This document shows, piece after piece, positions 20,393 through 31,130 of a DNA stretch of 64,000 nucleotides. A model generated the notes under the pieces. The model was given only the letters and a program-made list of their open reading frames with translations, searched no databases and had not been told where the DNA came from. The position numbers and the translations under genes were made by a program. Source of the stretch: Akkermansiaceae bacterium. Its GTDB lineage: Bacteria; Verrucomicrobiota; Verrucomicrobiia; Verrucomicrobiales; Akkermansiaceae. The DNA is taken from assembly GCA_903919975.1 (NCBI GenBank), contig CAIXKE010000066.1, positions 81,479 to 145,478 of the forward strand. Direction: 5' to 3'. Within the stretch, counting starts at the first letter, position 1; each line of letters begins with the position of its first letter.

Positions 20393-22117
20393 ATGTCCGA
20401 AGAAAAGAAACTCTCCGCCAACGAATACATCAAAATTGATAGCAATTACCTCCGTGGAACCATTCAGGAAGGCCTTGCCGATCTATCCACCGGATCTATG
20501 TCCGCGGATGATCAACAATTACTCAAATTCCACGGCACCTATCAACAGGATGATCGCGATCTTCGCGCCGACCGCCGCAAGCACAAGCTTGAGAAAGCCT
20601 ACTCTTTCATGATCCGCATCCGCGTGCCCGGAGGCGTAGCCACCCCGGCCCAATGGCTGGAAACCGACCGCCTCGCCACGCAATTCGCCAATCACACGAT
20701 CAAGCTCACCACCCGCCAAGCCTTCCAGTTTCACGGCATCATCAAGAGCAACCTCAAGCGCACCATCAAGGAGATCAACCAGTGCGCCATGGACACCATC
20801 GCCGCATGCGGTGATGTGAACCGCAACGTGATGTGCAACCCGAACCCTTACCTCTCCGAGATCCACGCCAAGGTTCTCAAAGTCGCCCAAGGCATCTCCG
20901 ACCACCTCACGCCGCAAACCCGCGCCTACCATGAAATCTGGCTCGATGGCGAAAAAGTCGAAAGCTCCGAGGAGGAGGTCGAGCCGATCTACGGCAAAAC
21001 CTATCTCCCCCGCAAATTCAAAATCACCATCGCCGTCCCACCTTCTAACGATGTCGATATCTACGCCAACTGCCTTTCTTTCATCGCCATCGTCGAAAAT
21101 GGCAGCCTAGTCGGATTCAACGTCGCCGTCGGCGGCGGCATGGGCTCAAGCCACAACAACGAAAAAACCTATCCACGCATCGCCGATGTCATCGGCTTCT
21201 GCACCGTCGATCAAGTGGTTGATGTCGCGGAAAAAACCGTGCTCGTCCAACGTGACTTCGGTGATCGCACCGACCGCAAACACTCACGTTTCAAATACAC
21301 CGTCGATGACCACGGCCCCGCATGGATCCTTGCCAAAATCAACGAATACCTCGGCTATGAGCTCGGCCTGGTCCGCCCCTTCGCCTTCGAGGACAATGGC
21401 GACCGCTTCGGCTGGGTGGATGATGCCAATGGCAACTCCCACCTCACCCTGTTCATCCAAGGCGGACGCGTGCTCGATACACCCGCCTATCCACTTCTAA
21501 CCGGCTTGCGCGAAATCGCCAAAATCCACGACGGCGATTTCCGCCTCACTGCCAACCAGAACCTCATCATCGCCAACATCTCTCCCGCCAAGCGCCCGGA
21601 AATCGAGAAATTGTTGAAACAATACGGAATCAAAGACAGCCACCTCAAAAGCGCCCTGCGCCTGAATTCACTCGCCTGCGTCGCACTCCCCACCTGCGGA
21701 CTCTCACTCGCCGAAGCCGAGCGCTACCTCCCGGACCTGCTCACCGAACTGGAAGAAGTCATCGAGGAAAACGGCCTCCGCCATGACGCCATCACCATCC
21801 GCATGACCGGCTGCCCGAATGGCTGCGCGCGTCCCTACATCGCAGAGATCGGCTTCGTCGGCCGCGCCCCCGGAAAATACAACGTCTATCTCGGCGGTGG
21901 ATTCGCCGGCCAACGCCTCTCCAAACTCTATCGCGAAAGCGTGCCCGACACCGAAATCAAATCCCTGCTCGCCCCCATCATCTCCCGCTACGCCAAGGAA
22001 CGTGAAAATGGCGAACGCTTCGGCGATTTCTGCATCCGGACCGGCTACGTCGCCGCCACCATCCAAGGCGGCGATTTTCACCAGAACATCAAGCCGGAAG
22101 CTCTGAAGAAAGCCTGA
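20393..22117 (+). CDS. cysI: Sulfite reductase hemoprotein beta subunit
   Basis: [13 protein letters not shown]..., [17 protein letters not shown], siroheme/4Fe-4S ligands CVALPTCG...[32 protein letters not shown]. Start [11 protein letters not shown] at 20393. Confidence 0.94.
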   Translation: MSEEKKLSANEYIKIDSNYLRGTIQEGLADLSTGSMSADDQQLLKFHGTYQQDDRDLRADRRKHKLEKAYSFMIRIRVPGGVATPAQWLETDRLATQFANHTIKLTTRQAFQFHGIIKSNLKRTIKEINQCAMDTIAACGDVNRNVMCNPNPYLSEIHAKVLKVAQGISDHLTPQTRAYHEIWLDGEKVESSEEEVEPIYGKTYLPRKFKITIAVPPSNDVDIYANCLSFIAIVENGSLVGFNVAVGGGMGSSHNNEKTYPRIADVIGFCTVDQVVDVAEKTVLVQRDFGDRTDRKHSRFKYTVDDHGPAWILAKINEYLGYELGLVRPFAFEDNGDRFGWVDDANGNSHLTLFIQGGRVLDTPAYPLLTGLREIAKIHDGDFRLTANQNLIIANISPAKRPEIEKLLKQYGIKDSHLKSALRLNSLACVALPTCGLSLAEAERYLPDLLTELEEVIEENGLRHDAITIRMTGCPNGCARPYIAEIGFVGRAPGKYNVYLGGGFAGQRLSKLYRESVPDTEIKSLLAPIISRYAKERENGERFGDFCIRTGYVAATIQGGDFHQNIKPEALKKA

Positions 22118-22127
22118 GAATCCCCCC

Positions 22128-22862
22128 ATGCGTGCTTTAAAATTCCATGCTGAACCCGATTTCGATCCGGAGATCCTCTCCGCCGATCTCGTGCCACTCC
22201 GCGCCGGTGAACGATTGCGACTCCTAAATGAACGCTTCGGCGGCAACCTCGTCGCCAGCACCAGCTTCGGTCTCCAATCCGCCGTGATGCTCCACCTGCT
22301 TCACGAAAACACCCCGGATGTGCCCGTCGTCTTTATCGATACCGGATTCCATTTTCCCGAAACCTATCAGTATGCGGAGCAATTGATGGACCGCCTCAAA
22401 CTCGACATGCGCGTCTATCAACCCACCGTCTCCGCCGCCCGCATGCAAGCACTCTGGGGCGATCTCTGGGCCCGAGACAAGGAGGGCGCGGACCGCTACG
22501 CCCTGCTCACCAAAATCGAACCGATGAACCGCGCCCTCACCGATCTCGGCTCGGACGTCTGGATCAGCGGCCTGCGCCGCAGCCACTCGCAGACGCGCGC
22601 CTCACGCAGCTTCGCCGAGCGCCAGAAAAAAACCCTCAAAGTCTATCCGATTCTCGATTGGGCGGACGCGCAGGTGGAAATTTACATGCACCAGCATGAC
22701 TTGCCGCCGCACCCGCTCGCCGAAAAAGGCTACGTCACCATGGGCGACTGGCACAGCACCCGCCCATCCACCAAGGAGGAAGCCGAAGCATCCCGCTTCA
22801 ATGGCGAGAAATACGAATGCGGACTCCACCTCGATTCAACATCGGCGGATTTCCAAATCTAA
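22128..22862 (+). CDS. cysH: Phosphoadenylyl-sulfate (PAPS) reductase
   Basis: STSFGLQSAVMLHLL, FIDTGFHFPETYQY, WISGLRRSHSQTRASR, catalytic KYECGLHLD; only one Cys, no CC...CxxC Fe-S motif. Confidence 0.92.
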   Translation: MRALKFHAEPDFDPEILSADLVPLRAGERLRLLNERFGGNLVASTSFGLQSAVMLHLLHENTPDVPVVFIDTGFHFPETYQYAEQLMDRLKLDMRVYQPTVSAARMQALWGDLWARDKEGADRYALLTKIEPMNRALTDLGSDVWISGLRRSHSQTRASRSFAERQKKTLKVYPILDWADAQVEIYMHQHDLPPHPLAEKGYVTMGDWHSTRPSTKEEAEASRFNGEKYECGLHLDSTSADFQI

Positions 22863-22923
22863 AGTGCCTGGAAAGGAAGCTTGTAATCTCGTAGCAATTG
22901 AGTTTAGAAGTTCACTGAACTTT

Positions 22924-23568
22924 ATGCCGAAGCGTCGGTTAAAAACCACCGAATCGCCCGAGCAACTTGAGGAAACCCAAGTTGCAGATTGGAATTTCGC
23001 GGAGTTGCTGAACACAGACATCAAAGAACTTGAAATCGGAGATTCACTGAGGCGCCTAGGCAATATCCGTGTATTGGATTGGGATTTTAAAAACGTCATC
23101 CCTGTAGTTAAAAAAACCGCCAACATCGAGATCGATTTAATCGGCGGCATCAAACGAGTCGCCAATTACAAAGTGCTGGACTGGGATTTTAAAGCATCCA
23201 CTCCGACCGTGGTCCCACCCGCGCCACCAAATCCTAAAAAACGAGCTAAGAAAATAAAGCACTCCCCCGAAGCCCAAGCGCTCATTGATCACCTGAAAAA
23301 CTTTCTCCAATACGTTGCGGTCAATCTCATCAACGAACCATCCCATGCGCAAATCAAAGTCATGGAAATCTCACCCGGGGTTTTACGTATAAAACTCGTG
23401 CTGGTGAAACGAGATGTCGCGATGCTCATTGGGATGGAAGGCCACACGGCGTCGGCCATCCGCAGCGTGCTCAAAGCAATCGGCAGAAAAAGCAACGTGG
23501 ATGTCTTGCTCCAGATTCTATCGCACGAAGAGGATGTGTCCCTCGCAGCGCAAGAAACCGGAAAATGA
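22924..23568 (+). CDS. KH-domain RNA-binding protein with N-terminal DW(D/N)F repeats
   Basis: KH GxxG region VAMLIGMEGHTASAIRSVLKAIGRK; three N-terminal motifs VADWNFAELL, VLDWDFKNVI, VLDWDFKAST. Start MPKRRLKTTE at 22924. Confidence 0.75.
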   Translation: MPKRRLKTTESPEQLEETQVADWNFAELLNTDIKELEIGDSLRRLGNIRVLDWDFKNVIPVVKKTANIEIDLIGGIKRVANYKVLDWDFKASTPTVVPPAPPNPKKRAKKIKHSPEAQALIDHLKNFLQYVAVNLINEPSHAQIKVMEISPGVLRIKLVLVKRDVAMLIGMEGHTASAIRSVLKAIGRKSNVDVLLQILSHEEDVSLAAQETGK

Positions 23569-23679
23569 TTTTTTGAATGACAGGCTGCCCTGTGGCGGAT
23601 TTAGTTTGCAGGCAGTCGCAACTGAAGAATTTCCTTCCCGAGCCATTTTTACCCAAGAACCTCAAATCTATAAATCACC

Positions 23680-24639
23680 ATGAATATCGCTGAAAACATG
23701 GCCGCGACTGTCGGCAACACACCGCTCATCCGCCTCAATCACGTGACCGCTGGCCTTGATGCCGAGATCTGTGTGAAGGCGGAGTTTTTTAACCCGCTCT
23801 TCAGCGTCAAGGATCGCATCGGCAAGGCGATGATCGAGGCAGCGGAAAAAGATGGCTCACTCAAACCCGGAGGCCTCATCATCGAACCCACTTCCGGAAA
23901 CACCGGAATCGCCCTGGCCTTCATCGCCCGCGCCAAAGGCTACCGCTGCATCCTCACCATGCCGGAAAGCATGTCGATCGAACGCCGCGTTCTCCTCCGC
24001 CTGCTCGGCGCGGAAATCGTCCTCACTCCCCGCGCCCGCGGCATGAACGGAGCCATCGCCATGGCCAAAAAACTGCTCGCGGAAACCCCCGGCGCATTCG
24101 GCCCAGGGCAATTCGACAACCCGGCAAATCCCCAGATCCACCGCGAAACAACCGCCGAGGAAATCTGGCGTGACACCGATGGCCAAATCGATGCTTTCGT
24201 CGCCGGAGTCGGCACGGGCGGCACGCTCACCGGAGTTTCAGAAGTTCTCAAATCGCGTTGCGCCATGAAGGCATTCGCGGTGGAACCCGCCGCCAGTCCG
24301 GTGATTTCCGGCGGCGCTCCCGGACCACACATGATTCAAGGCATCGGCGCCGGATTCATCCCGGGGAATCTTAACGTGGCAATCATCGACGAAGTCATCC
24401 AAGTGAGCAACGAGGATGCCTTCGCCACCGCCCAAGCGCTTGCGCAGCAGGAAGGATTGCCCGCCGGCATCTCCACCGGTGCCAACGTCTGGGCCGCCAT
24501 GCAGGTCGCGAAACGCCCGGAATTCAAAGGCAAACGCATCGTCACCATCGGCTGCTCGTCCACCGAGCGCTACCTGTCCACTCCTCTCGCCGAGAAAGTG
24601 CGCGAGGAAGTCACGAATCTCCCAGTCCACGAGATTTAA
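23680..24639 (+). CDS. cysK: Cysteine synthase A
   Basis: [67 protein letters not shown]. Confidence 0.95.
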   Translation: MNIAENMAATVGNTPLIRLNHVTAGLDAEICVKAEFFNPLFSVKDRIGKAMIEAAEKDGSLKPGGLIIEPTSGNTGIALAFIARAKGYRCILTMPESMSIERRVLLRLLGAEIVLTPRARGMNGAIAMAKKLLAETPGAFGPGQFDNPANPQIHRETTAEEIWRDTDGQIDAFVAGVGTGGTLTGVSEVLKSRCAMKAFAVEPAASPVISGGAPGPHMIQGIGAGFIPGNLNVAIIDEVIQVSNEDAFATAQALAQQEGLPAGISTGANVWAAMQVAKRPEFKGKRIVTIGCSSTERYLSTPLAEKVREEVTNLPVHEI

Positions 24640-24646
24640 TCGATCG

Positions 24647-26743
24647 CTACTCCGCAGGAACGTGCGGCTCAAAGGTCATCGCTCGTTCGTGCTCAAGCGC
24701 CTTGGCGGTTTTTCTCGCCTGCTGATAGAAATGCTCCTGAGCGCGGAATGCCTTCTGGCCTTTGGCCCGGACGATGCGCTGTGACGTGCCATCCGGAAGC
24801 AAGCGCGATGCTTGGGTATTATCCTGGAAATAAGCATCCAATGTCCGGACAAGCCGACGCTTCAACGCGGCCTCCTCGATCGGTATCATGAGTTCAACAC
24901 GCTTTTCAAGATTGCGCGTCATCCAATCCGCCGAGGAAATGTAGATCTTGGAATCACCTCCCTGATGGAAATAAAACAACCGGGCGTGTTCAAGAAACCG
25001 ATCAATCACCGAGATCACCTCGATGTTTTTCGAGTAACGCGGATCACCAGGCTTGAGACAGCAAATCCCCCGGACGTTGAGTTTGATCTCCACGCCGGCA
25101 CGCGAGGCCTTGTAAAGCGCGTTGATGATCTCCGGATCCTGTAACGAGTTAACCTTGGCGATGATGCGCGCGGGAAACCCTTGCTTCGCACGCTCCGCCT
25201 CGCCGCTGATGAGATCCAACAAAGTCACCTTCATCAAGCTAGGCGCTGGAATCAAGCGCTGGAATCGCAACAACTTCGAGCGCCCGGATACAGCATTGAA
25301 GAATAGCGAGGCGTCATTTCCATACTCCGGCTTGCACGTGAGATAGGAAAGATCCGTGTAAAGCCGGGAAGTCGACTCGTTGTAGTTCCCGGTGCCAAGA
25401 TGCACATAGCGCCGCAAATGCCCCGACTCACGGCGGATGATCATGCAAATCTTAGCGTGGGTTTTGAGACCTTTAACTCCATAGACAATCTGCGCTCCAG
25501 CACGCTGGAGCTCATCCGCTCGATCCAAATTGCGCGCTTCATCAAAGCGGGCCTTCAGCTCGACGAGCACCGTCACGTGTTTGCCGTTTTCCGCAGCCGT
25601 AATAAGCGCATCAATGATGCGGGATTTTTTAGCAGTCCGATAGAGCACCTGCTTGATCGCTATGACATCCGGATCGCCCGCCGCTTCCTCAATAAAGCGC
25701 AGCACCGGCTCGAAGGATTCATACGGATGAAACAACATCACATCACCCGCCGTGATCGTTTCAAACATCGATGCCCCTGGCGCAATGGACGGCGAGGTCT
25801 GCCCGAGCCAATCGGGATCTCGTAGGTGGTCGTAATCCGCTAGAAATGCCAACTCCATGAACGAGGCCAGGCCGGGCGGACCGTCAACCCGATAAACCTC
25901 CCGCGGCCCGGCCGCGGTGACCTCCTGAATCATGCGGGCAAGATCGCGCGGCGCATCAGCGCGGAGCTCAAGTCGCACCGTATCCGAGAAACGGCGTGCG
26001 GTGAGCACATCCTCCATTTCATCGGCGAGGTCGGTAGCGTCCTCTTCCTGCACCACAATGTCGCCATTACGGGTCACGCGGAAGGCGGTGGTGGCTGCGA
26101 TGTTTTCCCCCGGAAAAAACCGCGCAGCGTGAGCCGCGACCAAATCCTCAATGAGAAGAAACGCATGAATATCCGCACCATCGGAAACAGGCACACGGCG
26201 ACCGAGACTCTCAGGAATAGGAATCAACGCGTAGCGGCTGGTCTGCGTTTCAGGATCCCGCAAGCGGCAGGCAACGATCACTTGAAGAGCCGGAACCATC
26301 GGCGGCGACTCACCGGTATCCACCGCAAGAGGCGTGAGCAACGGATAGATGAGATCCTCGAAGGTGGCGGACACCTGCGCGGATTGCTCGACCGATAGTT
26401 CACGAGGATACAGCAGTCGAATTCCGGATTTTTCAAGCAATGGAATCAACGTTTCCCTGAAGAGCGTGTATTGGTCCGCCGTCATGGCGAGAATACGCTG
26501 GCGCAAAGCGGCGAGATTCCGAACCGGAGTGAGTCCCGAGGGATCGGCGGACTTCAACCCGCCGCGCCGCATCGCCATGAGTCCGCCAATTCGGACTTGG
26601 AAAAACTCGTCGAGATTGGACGCGGTGATGGCGAGAAATTTGACGCGCTCAAGCAATGGCACATCGTCGCGAAGCGCCTCATTGAGAACGCGTTGATTGA
26701 ACTCAATCCATGAGAGTTCACGATTCAGATAGGGAGCGGACAT
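24647..26743 (-). CDS. ppk1: Polyphosphate kinase 1
   Basis: NRELSWIEFNQRVL, ITASNLDEFFQVRIGG, FHPYESFEPVLRFIEEAAGDPDVIAIKQVLYRT, TYGVKGLKTHAKICMI-type region, SADWMTRNLEKRVELMIPI. Confidence 0.96.
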   Translation of the reverse strand: MSAPYLNRELSWIEFNQRVLNEALRDDVPLLERVKFLAITASNLDEFFQVRIGGLMAMRRGGLKSADPSGLTPVRNLAALRQRILAMTADQYTLFRETLIPLLEKSGIRLLYPRELSVEQSAQVSATFEDLIYPLLTPLAVDTGESPPMVPALQVIVACRLRDPETQTSRYALIPIPESLGRRVPVSDGADIHAFLLIEDLVAAHAARFFPGENIAATTAFRVTRNGDIVVQEEDATDLADEMEDVLTARRFSDTVRLELRADAPRDLARMIQEVTAAGPREVYRVDGPPGLASFMELAFLADYDHLRDPDWLGQTSPSIAPGASMFETITAGDVMLFHPYESFEPVLRFIEEAAGDPDVIAIKQVLYRTAKKSRIIDALITAAENGKHVTVLVELKARFDEARNLDRADELQRAGAQIVYGVKGLKTHAKICMIIRRESGHLRRYVHLGTGNYNESTSRLYTDLSYLTCKPEYGNDASLFFNAVSGRSKLLRFQRLIPAPSLMKVTLLDLISGEAERAKQGFPARIIAKVNSLQDPEIINALYKASRAGVEIKLNVRGICCLKPGDPRYSKNIEVISVIDRFLEHARLFYFHQGGDSKIYISSADWMTRNLEKRVELMIPIEEAALKRRLVRTLDAYFQDNTQASRLLPDGTSQRIVRAKGQKAFRAQEHFYQQARKTAKALEHERAMTFEPHVPAE

Positions 26744-26839
26744 AAGCGAATTTTAGATTATAAATTTTGAATTTTAAATTTTAAGAGAAAATATCCGAAT
26801 CTTGAATTAAAAATTCAAAATCCAAAATTCATCATTTCT

Positions 26840-28399
26840 CTAACTGTCTTCATCGATGACAACAGCAAGTCCGAAAACCTGTTCAAAAAGATCGGCTTTC
26901 GAGGCCATTGCAAGGCGTTCCACGGCAGCATCGGCGAGACCGGGGAGACGCAGTCGGAGTTTGCCGGATTCACGACGGATTTCGATTTGCGAGACCCGCT
27001 GGGCATGAGTGCGTTCCAAGGCATCCGCCACACGGAGCAAGGCGGCGAGTTTGCAAACACGGATGCGGTCTTCAGTACTCAGGGCCGCATAACTCGGGTG
27101 ATCGAGCACCGGACCGGAATGACGGTGATAGCGCGCCACCAAGGCGACGATTGTGACATCCAGCCGGTCGAGTCCGAAAACCTCGGAATTCAAAATGAGA
27201 TATTCGGAATGTTTGTGGTGGGCGCGCGGGCTGACGTACGTGCCCACTTCATGTAGGATGGCCGCCACTTGCAGCAGCAATGCGTCGTGCGGAGTGAGTT
27301 GATGCAAATCCGCCAGGTCATCGAAAAATTTCGCGCAGAGGTTCCTCACATGCTCGCCATGGCTCGGATCCGATTGATAACGCCCGGCTAGGATACGGGC
27401 CGACCGCAATACCTCATCCGCGAAAGCACCTGTTAGATCACGCGAGACGAGTAGGTCGTGCAGCAGACCTTGCTCGTATTCACTCGCGGGAACATGGATA
27501 TGATCGAGTTTGAGGGTTTCCGCGATGGCTAGGTTGATCTCAAGCGCCGGAAGAAGAGCTTCGGCGGTCTGGTAGTCGAGATGGAAACGTTTGACCAAAA
27601 CCGCGTCACTGACCCCGGCCGCTTCCGCCGTGAACTGACGCAAGTTTTTGAGCGAACAGGAACTGCCGGATTTAATCAAAGATTCCGCCACAGATTGAAC
27701 TTCACTGCCGATGATGACCAAGCCGTCGATGGTGACGTCGGAATAATCAAACCGGATTTGCGCAAGATTTCCGAAAGCATGCTCCCGGATAACGCGAAGT
27801 AGCGCCGGCCCTTCGGCATGAGAGCCTTCCACGGCTTCGCGAGTGCGGTGGGTGCCGAGACGGTAGCTCGTGTAACGCGTGATCAGGCCGTTCTTAAACA
27901 GCAGCGCGCGGGTGTTTCCCGGCCCGACGTGCACGACGAGCGTAGTGTCCTTCCGCATCGCTGGCATGTCGCGGAGGCGGCGGCGGGTCTTCAAATAAAT
28001 CAGCCGGGTCATCTCACCATCGTCAATGATGCCAACCCGCAGTCCGCAGGCCACGCGGATGCGGTTCATAAATGCCTCATGGTTGCGGGCCTCACTGAGA
28101 ATGTTGGTGGATGCCGCGCGGGTGACCTCGTGAGGATCAATCCCCAGCTCGGCAAGTGCTTTCTGGTAACCCTTGATGATCGAAACAACCCGCTCCGTCG
28201 TCGCGAGGCTGATATCGCCAAATCGAAAAATATCCCGTGCGAGTGGCGCCGGTTTTTCAAGAAAATCAATCGGCGTAAGCGACCCATCCTGCGCCCGTTC
28301 AGCCACCATCATCGAAACCGAACTGGCACCGATGTGCAGGGCGGTGGTGAGTGATTCGCGAGCGGGCGGCTGGCTGGCTGATCTCCGGGCATTAGGCAT
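26840..28399 (-). CDS. Ppx/GppA-type phosphatase with C-terminal HD domain
   Basis: Sugar-kinase-like Ppx N-domain (FGDISLATTERVVSIIKGYQKALAELGI; VVHVGPGNTRALLF) plus HD region LLQVAAILHEVGTYVSPRAHHKHSEYLILNS. Confidence 0.85.
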   Translation of the reverse strand: MPNARRSASQPPARESLTTALHIGASSVSMMVAERAQDGSLTPIDFLEKPAPLARDIFRFGDISLATTERVVSIIKGYQKALAELGIDPHEVTRAASTNILSEARNHEAFMNRIRVACGLRVGIIDDGEMTRLIYLKTRRRLRDMPAMRKDTTLVVHVGPGNTRALLFKNGLITRYTSYRLGTHRTREAVEGSHAEGPALLRVIREHAFGNLAQIRFDYSDVTIDGLVIIGSEVQSVAESLIKSGSSCSLKNLRQFTAEAAGVSDAVLVKRFHLDYQTAEALLPALEINLAIAETLKLDHIHVPASEYEQGLLHDLLVSRDLTGAFADEVLRSARILAGRYQSDPSHGEHVRNLCAKFFDDLADLHQLTPHDALLLQVAAILHEVGTYVSPRAHHKHSEYLILNSEVFGLDRLDVTIVALVARYHRHSGPVLDHPSYAALSTEDRIRVCKLAALLRVADALERTHAQRVSQIEIRRESGKLRLRLPGLADAAVERLAMASKADLFEQVFGLAVVIDEDS

Positions 28400-28508
28400 C
28401 GGGAGAGAACAACGCGGGAGAGCCGATCTTTCAATCCCGAAAATGTGACGATGTTGCTTAAATCAAGACGGAACTTGCAAAGCGCATGCTGCCGCGAATA
28501 ACTCACGC

Positions 28509-29336
28509 ATGCCAGTCACTGGAGCTTTAGAACGATATTGGGTAAAACCCGGCAGCGAGATTGATTTCACGAAGTTCAATAGCGGCGAGAAATCGTTGTT
28601 CAATGGCGACAGCAAATCCGACTTCGAGCCGCAATTCAAAACCCTTCAGGACCAACTCCAAGAATTGCAGAAAATCCTCTACGCCCAGAACAAACATCGG
28701 ATTCTGGTCGTGATGCAGGCCATGGATACCGGTGGCAAAGATGGCTGCATCAAGCACGTTTTCTCACACATCGATCCACAGGGCATCCATGTCCGTTCGT
28801 TCAAAAAACCCAGCGAGGAGGAATTGTCCTACGATTTCCTCTGGCGCGTGCATTCCAAGGTCCCGCATCGCGGGCAACTAGTGATTTTTAATCGCAGCCA
28901 TTATGAGGATATAATCGCCGTGCGGGTGAAAAAGCTGTTTCCCGATGAAGTCTGGAAACACCGCCAACGGCATGTCATCGAATTCGAACGGATGCTCGCC
29001 GAAGAAGGAACGACCATCGTAAAAATCTTCCTGCACATTTCCAAAGAAGAACAAAAACGCCGACTCGAAACCCGCCTGAAAAACCCGGTAAAACACTGGA
29101 AATTCAACCCCGATGATCTGGCGGACCGCGCCCGCTGGGATGACTTCATGGCGGCCTACGAAGATGTCATGGCAAAAACCTCCACCAGTTTCGCCCCATG
29201 GTTCATCGTCCCGGCGGACCGCAAGTGGTATCGCAATCTCTGCGTCGCCCGCATCATGCTCGATACCATGAAAAAACTCGATATGAAGCTCCCAAAAATC
29301 GATTGGGACCCCGGCGCCATCAAAATCGGCGATTAA
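28509..29336 (+). CDS. ppk2: Polyphosphate kinase 2 family protein
   Basis: MQAMDTGGKDGCIKHVFSHIDPQGIHVRSFKKPSEEELSYDFLWR; FNRSHYEDIIAVRV; WFIVPADRKWYRNLCVARIMLDT. Confidence 0.94.
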   Translation: MPVTGALERYWVKPGSEIDFTKFNSGEKSLFNGDSKSDFEPQFKTLQDQLQELQKILYAQNKHRILVVMQAMDTGGKDGCIKHVFSHIDPQGIHVRSFKKPSEEELSYDFLWRVHSKVPHRGQLVIFNRSHYEDIIAVRVKKLFPDEVWKHRQRHVIEFERMLAEEGTTIVKIFLHISKEEQKRRLETRLKNPVKHWKFNPDDLADRARWDDFMAAYEDVMAKTSTSFAPWFIVPADRKWYRNLCVARIMLDTMKKLDMKLPKIDWDPGAIKIGD

Positions 29337-29341
29337 AAAAA

Positions 29342-29387
29342 CCACCTGCTTGCTCCGGAGGGGGAGACTCCCGGAGCCTGCTAGGTG
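29342..29387 (+). terminator. Possible hairpin terminator after ppk2
   Basis: cacctgcttGCTCCGGagggggagactcCCGGAGCctgctaggtg; 7-bp core stem plus partial flanking complementarity; no clear U-tract. Confidence 0.4.
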
Positions 29388-29479
29388 AATTGTGCTGTCC
29401 ATTTCCCGAACAGGGACCTAGGGATACTGCCCCAACCCCGATTCTGCTATTACGCGATCGCGGGAATTATCCACTTTTC

Positions 29480-30709
29480 ATGTCTGCCAAAAACTTCCAT
29501 GTCCGCCAAGCCGCCGTCTCCGCTCTCCGCGCGTGGGCCAAGGGGCACGATTACGCGGAAACTCTTATCGAGCGTCATGCCCACCGACGGATGCTTTCAT
29601 CGTCCGATCGCGGACTCTTGCAAGCCATCCTTTTCGGCGTCCTTCGCAACCGCCGCCTGCTCGACCATTGGATCAGCATTCTGCGACAAGGCAAAATCGA
29701 CTCCGAAACGCGCGACGTCCTACGGGTCGGACTCTGCCAGATCTTACTGCTCGGATTACCGGACCACGCGGCCGTCAATGAAACCGTCGAAGCCGGCAAA
29801 GCCAACGTGCGCGGATTGGTCAACGCCGTGCTGCGGCGCGCCATCACTCAACGCCAGAGCCTGATCGACGAAATCCCAGACCTCCCCGCTCCCGTCGCCC
29901 ACTCCCACCCGGATTGGCTATCCAATCGCTGGAAAACCGCATTCGGCAAACGCGAGGCCGTCGCCCTGATGGAATGGAACAACCTCCCAGCGTCCACCTA
30001 TTTCCGCGTCAACCCGCTCGTCAAACCACCCGACGAACTTCCCGGAACCCCGGTCGATGGCGCACCCGGATTCTATCTACTCGAAGGCCCACTGCCCGGC
30101 GCTTTGCTCGCCTCCGGCGCAATCTATATCCAAGATCCCGCCACCAGACACGCAGTGGATCTGCTAGATCCACAACCGGGCGAACGCATCCTGGACGCCT
30201 GCGCCGCTCCCGGCGGCAAAGCATTCCTCATCGCCGCCGCCCTCGGATCAGCCGAAAATCTGCTTTGCACCGACTCCAACGAAAAACGCCTCCCCCGCCT
30301 CCGCGAAAATCTCGAACGCCTGCACGCCGGGCAAGCCACCATCGCCGTCCATGATTGGACAAAACCCGCGCCCACCGAGTGGCACGGCACATTCGATGGC
30401 ATTTTGCTCGATGTCCCCTGCTCGAACACCGGCGTCATCCGCCGCCGCGTAGACGTGCGCTGGAGATTGCAAGCACCTGACATCGATAAAATCGCCGTCA
30501 CCCAGCGCAAAATCCTCGAAAATGCACTCCCCTGCCTGAAACCCGGCGGCCGATTGGTGTATTCAACTTGCTCGATCGAAGCAGAGGAAAACCTCGGCCA
30601 AGTCGAAAAATTTCTAGCAGACCACCCGGAGTTAAAGCTCACCGCCACCCGCGACGCCCTACCCTTCCGCGACCACACCGATGGTGCCTTCGCCGCAAGA
30701 ATCGAGTGA
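29480..30709 (+). CDS. rsmB: 16S rRNA m5C methyltransferase RsmB-like
   Basis: NusB-like N-domain (RQAAVSALRAWAKGHDYAETLIERH) and Rossmann MTase DACAAPGGKAFLIAAAL..., LLDVPCSNTGVIRRRVDVRWR, YSTCSIEAEENLGQVEKFL. Start MSAKNFHVRQ at 29480. Confidence 0.9.
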   Translation: MSAKNFHVRQAAVSALRAWAKGHDYAETLIERHAHRRMLSSSDRGLLQAILFGVLRNRRLLDHWISILRQGKIDSETRDVLRVGLCQILLLGLPDHAAVNETVEAGKANVRGLVNAVLRRAITQRQSLIDEIPDLPAPVAHSHPDWLSNRWKTAFGKREAVALMEWNNLPASTYFRVNPLVKPPDELPGTPVDGAPGFYLLEGPLPGALLASGAIYIQDPATRHAVDLLDPQPGERILDACAAPGGKAFLIAAALGSAENLLCTDSNEKRLPRLRENLERLHAGQATIAVHDWTKPAPTEWHGTFDGILLDVPCSNTGVIRRRVDVRWRLQAPDIDKIAVTQRKILENALPCLKPGGRLVYSTCSIEAEENLGQVEKFLADHPELKLTATRDALPFRDHTDGAFAARIE

Positions 30710-30738
30710 GCCCTGCTTCATAAAAGATCAACTGGAGC

Positions 30739-30952
30739 GCGGAATTCATTCCAATGCCTTTAAGGATTCAGGCACGGAGAGCGCCAACATCCTACGGAGC
30801 GCCGACATTCTGTCGGCTGTCGGCGGGGGGACATTCTGTCACCCGTCTTCCGCGAAGCGACTCGCCGGACAGTATGTCCGTCATCCAGCAGCGCGCAAAA
30901 TGCACGCGCTCCGACAAGCCTGAATCCTTAAAGGCATTGGAATTCATTCCGC
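30739..30952. mobile_element. MITE-like element with near-perfect 35-bp terminal inverted repeats
   Basis: Left gcggaattcattccaatgcctttaaggattcaggc (30739-30773); right gcctgaatccttaaaggcattggaattcattccgc (30918-30952); 33/35 complementary; no internal transposase. Confidence 0.7.
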
Positions 30953-31130
30953 GAGAAATCTCATAACGTAGTCTGAGGCAAAATAAATTTAGCGCTTCAG
31001 CATATCATCCAAAATCAGTTCAATCAGTGAAATCAGTGGTTAAAATCTGCCTCTCTAGCACCCCATCCGTCGCAACAAACAACCATTTTTCAAGCTGGAT
31101 GCCGGCAATAAAAACGATTATCACCTTGGC

